This document shows positions 5,971 to 6,111 of a DNA stretch of 6,111 bases, piece by piece. The position numbers and the translations under genes are program-made. How positions within the stretch are numbered: position 1 is the stretch's first letter; each line of letters starts with the position of its first letter. Source of the stretch: Burkholderiales bacterium (GTDB lineage: Bacteria; Pseudomonadota; Gammaproteobacteria; Burkholderiales; Usitatibacteraceae); the NCBI GenBank assembly GCA_025350945.1, contig JANXWW010000420.1, positions 1 to 6,111 on the forward strand, given 5' to 3'. The notes below the pieces were generated by a model, which was not told the DNA's origin, did not search any database, and saw only the letters and a program-made list of their open reading frames with translations.

Positions 5971-5975
5971 GGAGG
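5971..5975 (+). promoter_or_regulatory. Ribosome binding site that decides a GTG start
   Basis: A perfect GGAGG stands five bases before GTG 5981. This supports the GTG as the true start of the frame that follows. It is the strongest Shine-Dalgarno in the window. Confidence 0.75.
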
Positions 5976-5980
5976 TTATT

Positions 5981-6111
5981 GTGAAGATTTGTGTGAATTT
6001 ACGTTCTGCAATCGTTGCGTTCTTTGCGGTATTGACGTTGGTGTCAGGGTCATTTTTTAATGTTGTGTTCGCACAACCGGTGACTGCACCAGCGAACATC
6101 GAAAAATTGAA
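5981..6111 (+). CDS. N-terminus of an exported protein (3' end outside window)
   Basis: Forty-three codons are visible, from GTG to the window edge. The start MKICVNLRSA is basic. A hydrophobic core (IVAFFAVLTLVSGSFF) follows, then NVVFA|QPV, a good signal peptidase I site. The mature part begins QPVTAPANIEKL, so the product is probably periplasmic or secreted. Too little is visible to name a family. The gene points away from the protease relic and has its own ribosome binding site and a candidate promoter, so it is probably the first gene of another unit. Confidence 0.7.
   Translation, partial: MKICVNLRSAIVAFFAVLTLVSGSFFNVVFAQPVTAPANIEKL

Overview
The window most likely comes from a betaproteobacterium of the order Burkholderiales, possibly Oxalobacteraceae-like. 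Two things suggest this: the layout of the multi-transmembrane PAS-GGDEF-EAL protein, and the style of the S8 peptidase. Base composition is moderate, near 50% GC by eye. The lineage is inferred from protein style only.

Layout from left to right. (1) Positions 2-166 (+) hold the last 54 codons of an unrecognised gene. (2) Positions 185-390 (-) hold a decayed scrap of an EAL domain. (3) Positions 392-2896 (-) encode an 834-residue membrane PAS-GGDEF-EAL protein. Its GGDEF half looks fully competent, while its EAL half lacks residues expected for phosphodiesterase activity. (4) Positions 2922-5180 (-) hold a secreted subtilisin-like (S8) peptidase gene. An in-frame amber codon at 4833-4835, inside the propeptide, splits it into a 115-residue signal-peptide/propeptide piece and a 619-residue catalytic piece. 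The catalytic piece ends in nine tandem hexapeptides of the type [IV][IV]LAEG. (5) Positions 5181-5488 are non-coding. They hold a CRP-like palindrome with a plausible -10 box for the protease, and an orphan terminator-like hairpin facing the other way. (6) Positions 5489-5838 (-) are a frameshifted remnant of a second copy of the same protease's propeptide. (7) From 5981 (+) a secreted protein begins, with a strong ribosome binding site and a signal peptide, and runs off the window.

The protease and the cyclic-di-GMP gene are 25 bases apart on one strand and probably share a transcript. If so, an exported protease and a membrane c-di-GMP enzyme would be expressed together, possibly under CRP-type control. 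The locus also shows decay and recombination: a nonsense codon in the protease, a relic of a paralogous protease upstream, and a relic of an unrelated EAL domain downstream. The most notable points are the amber codon, which the relic shows to be derived; the LAEG repeat tail; and the predicted conversion of the EAL domain from enzyme to non-catalytic module.
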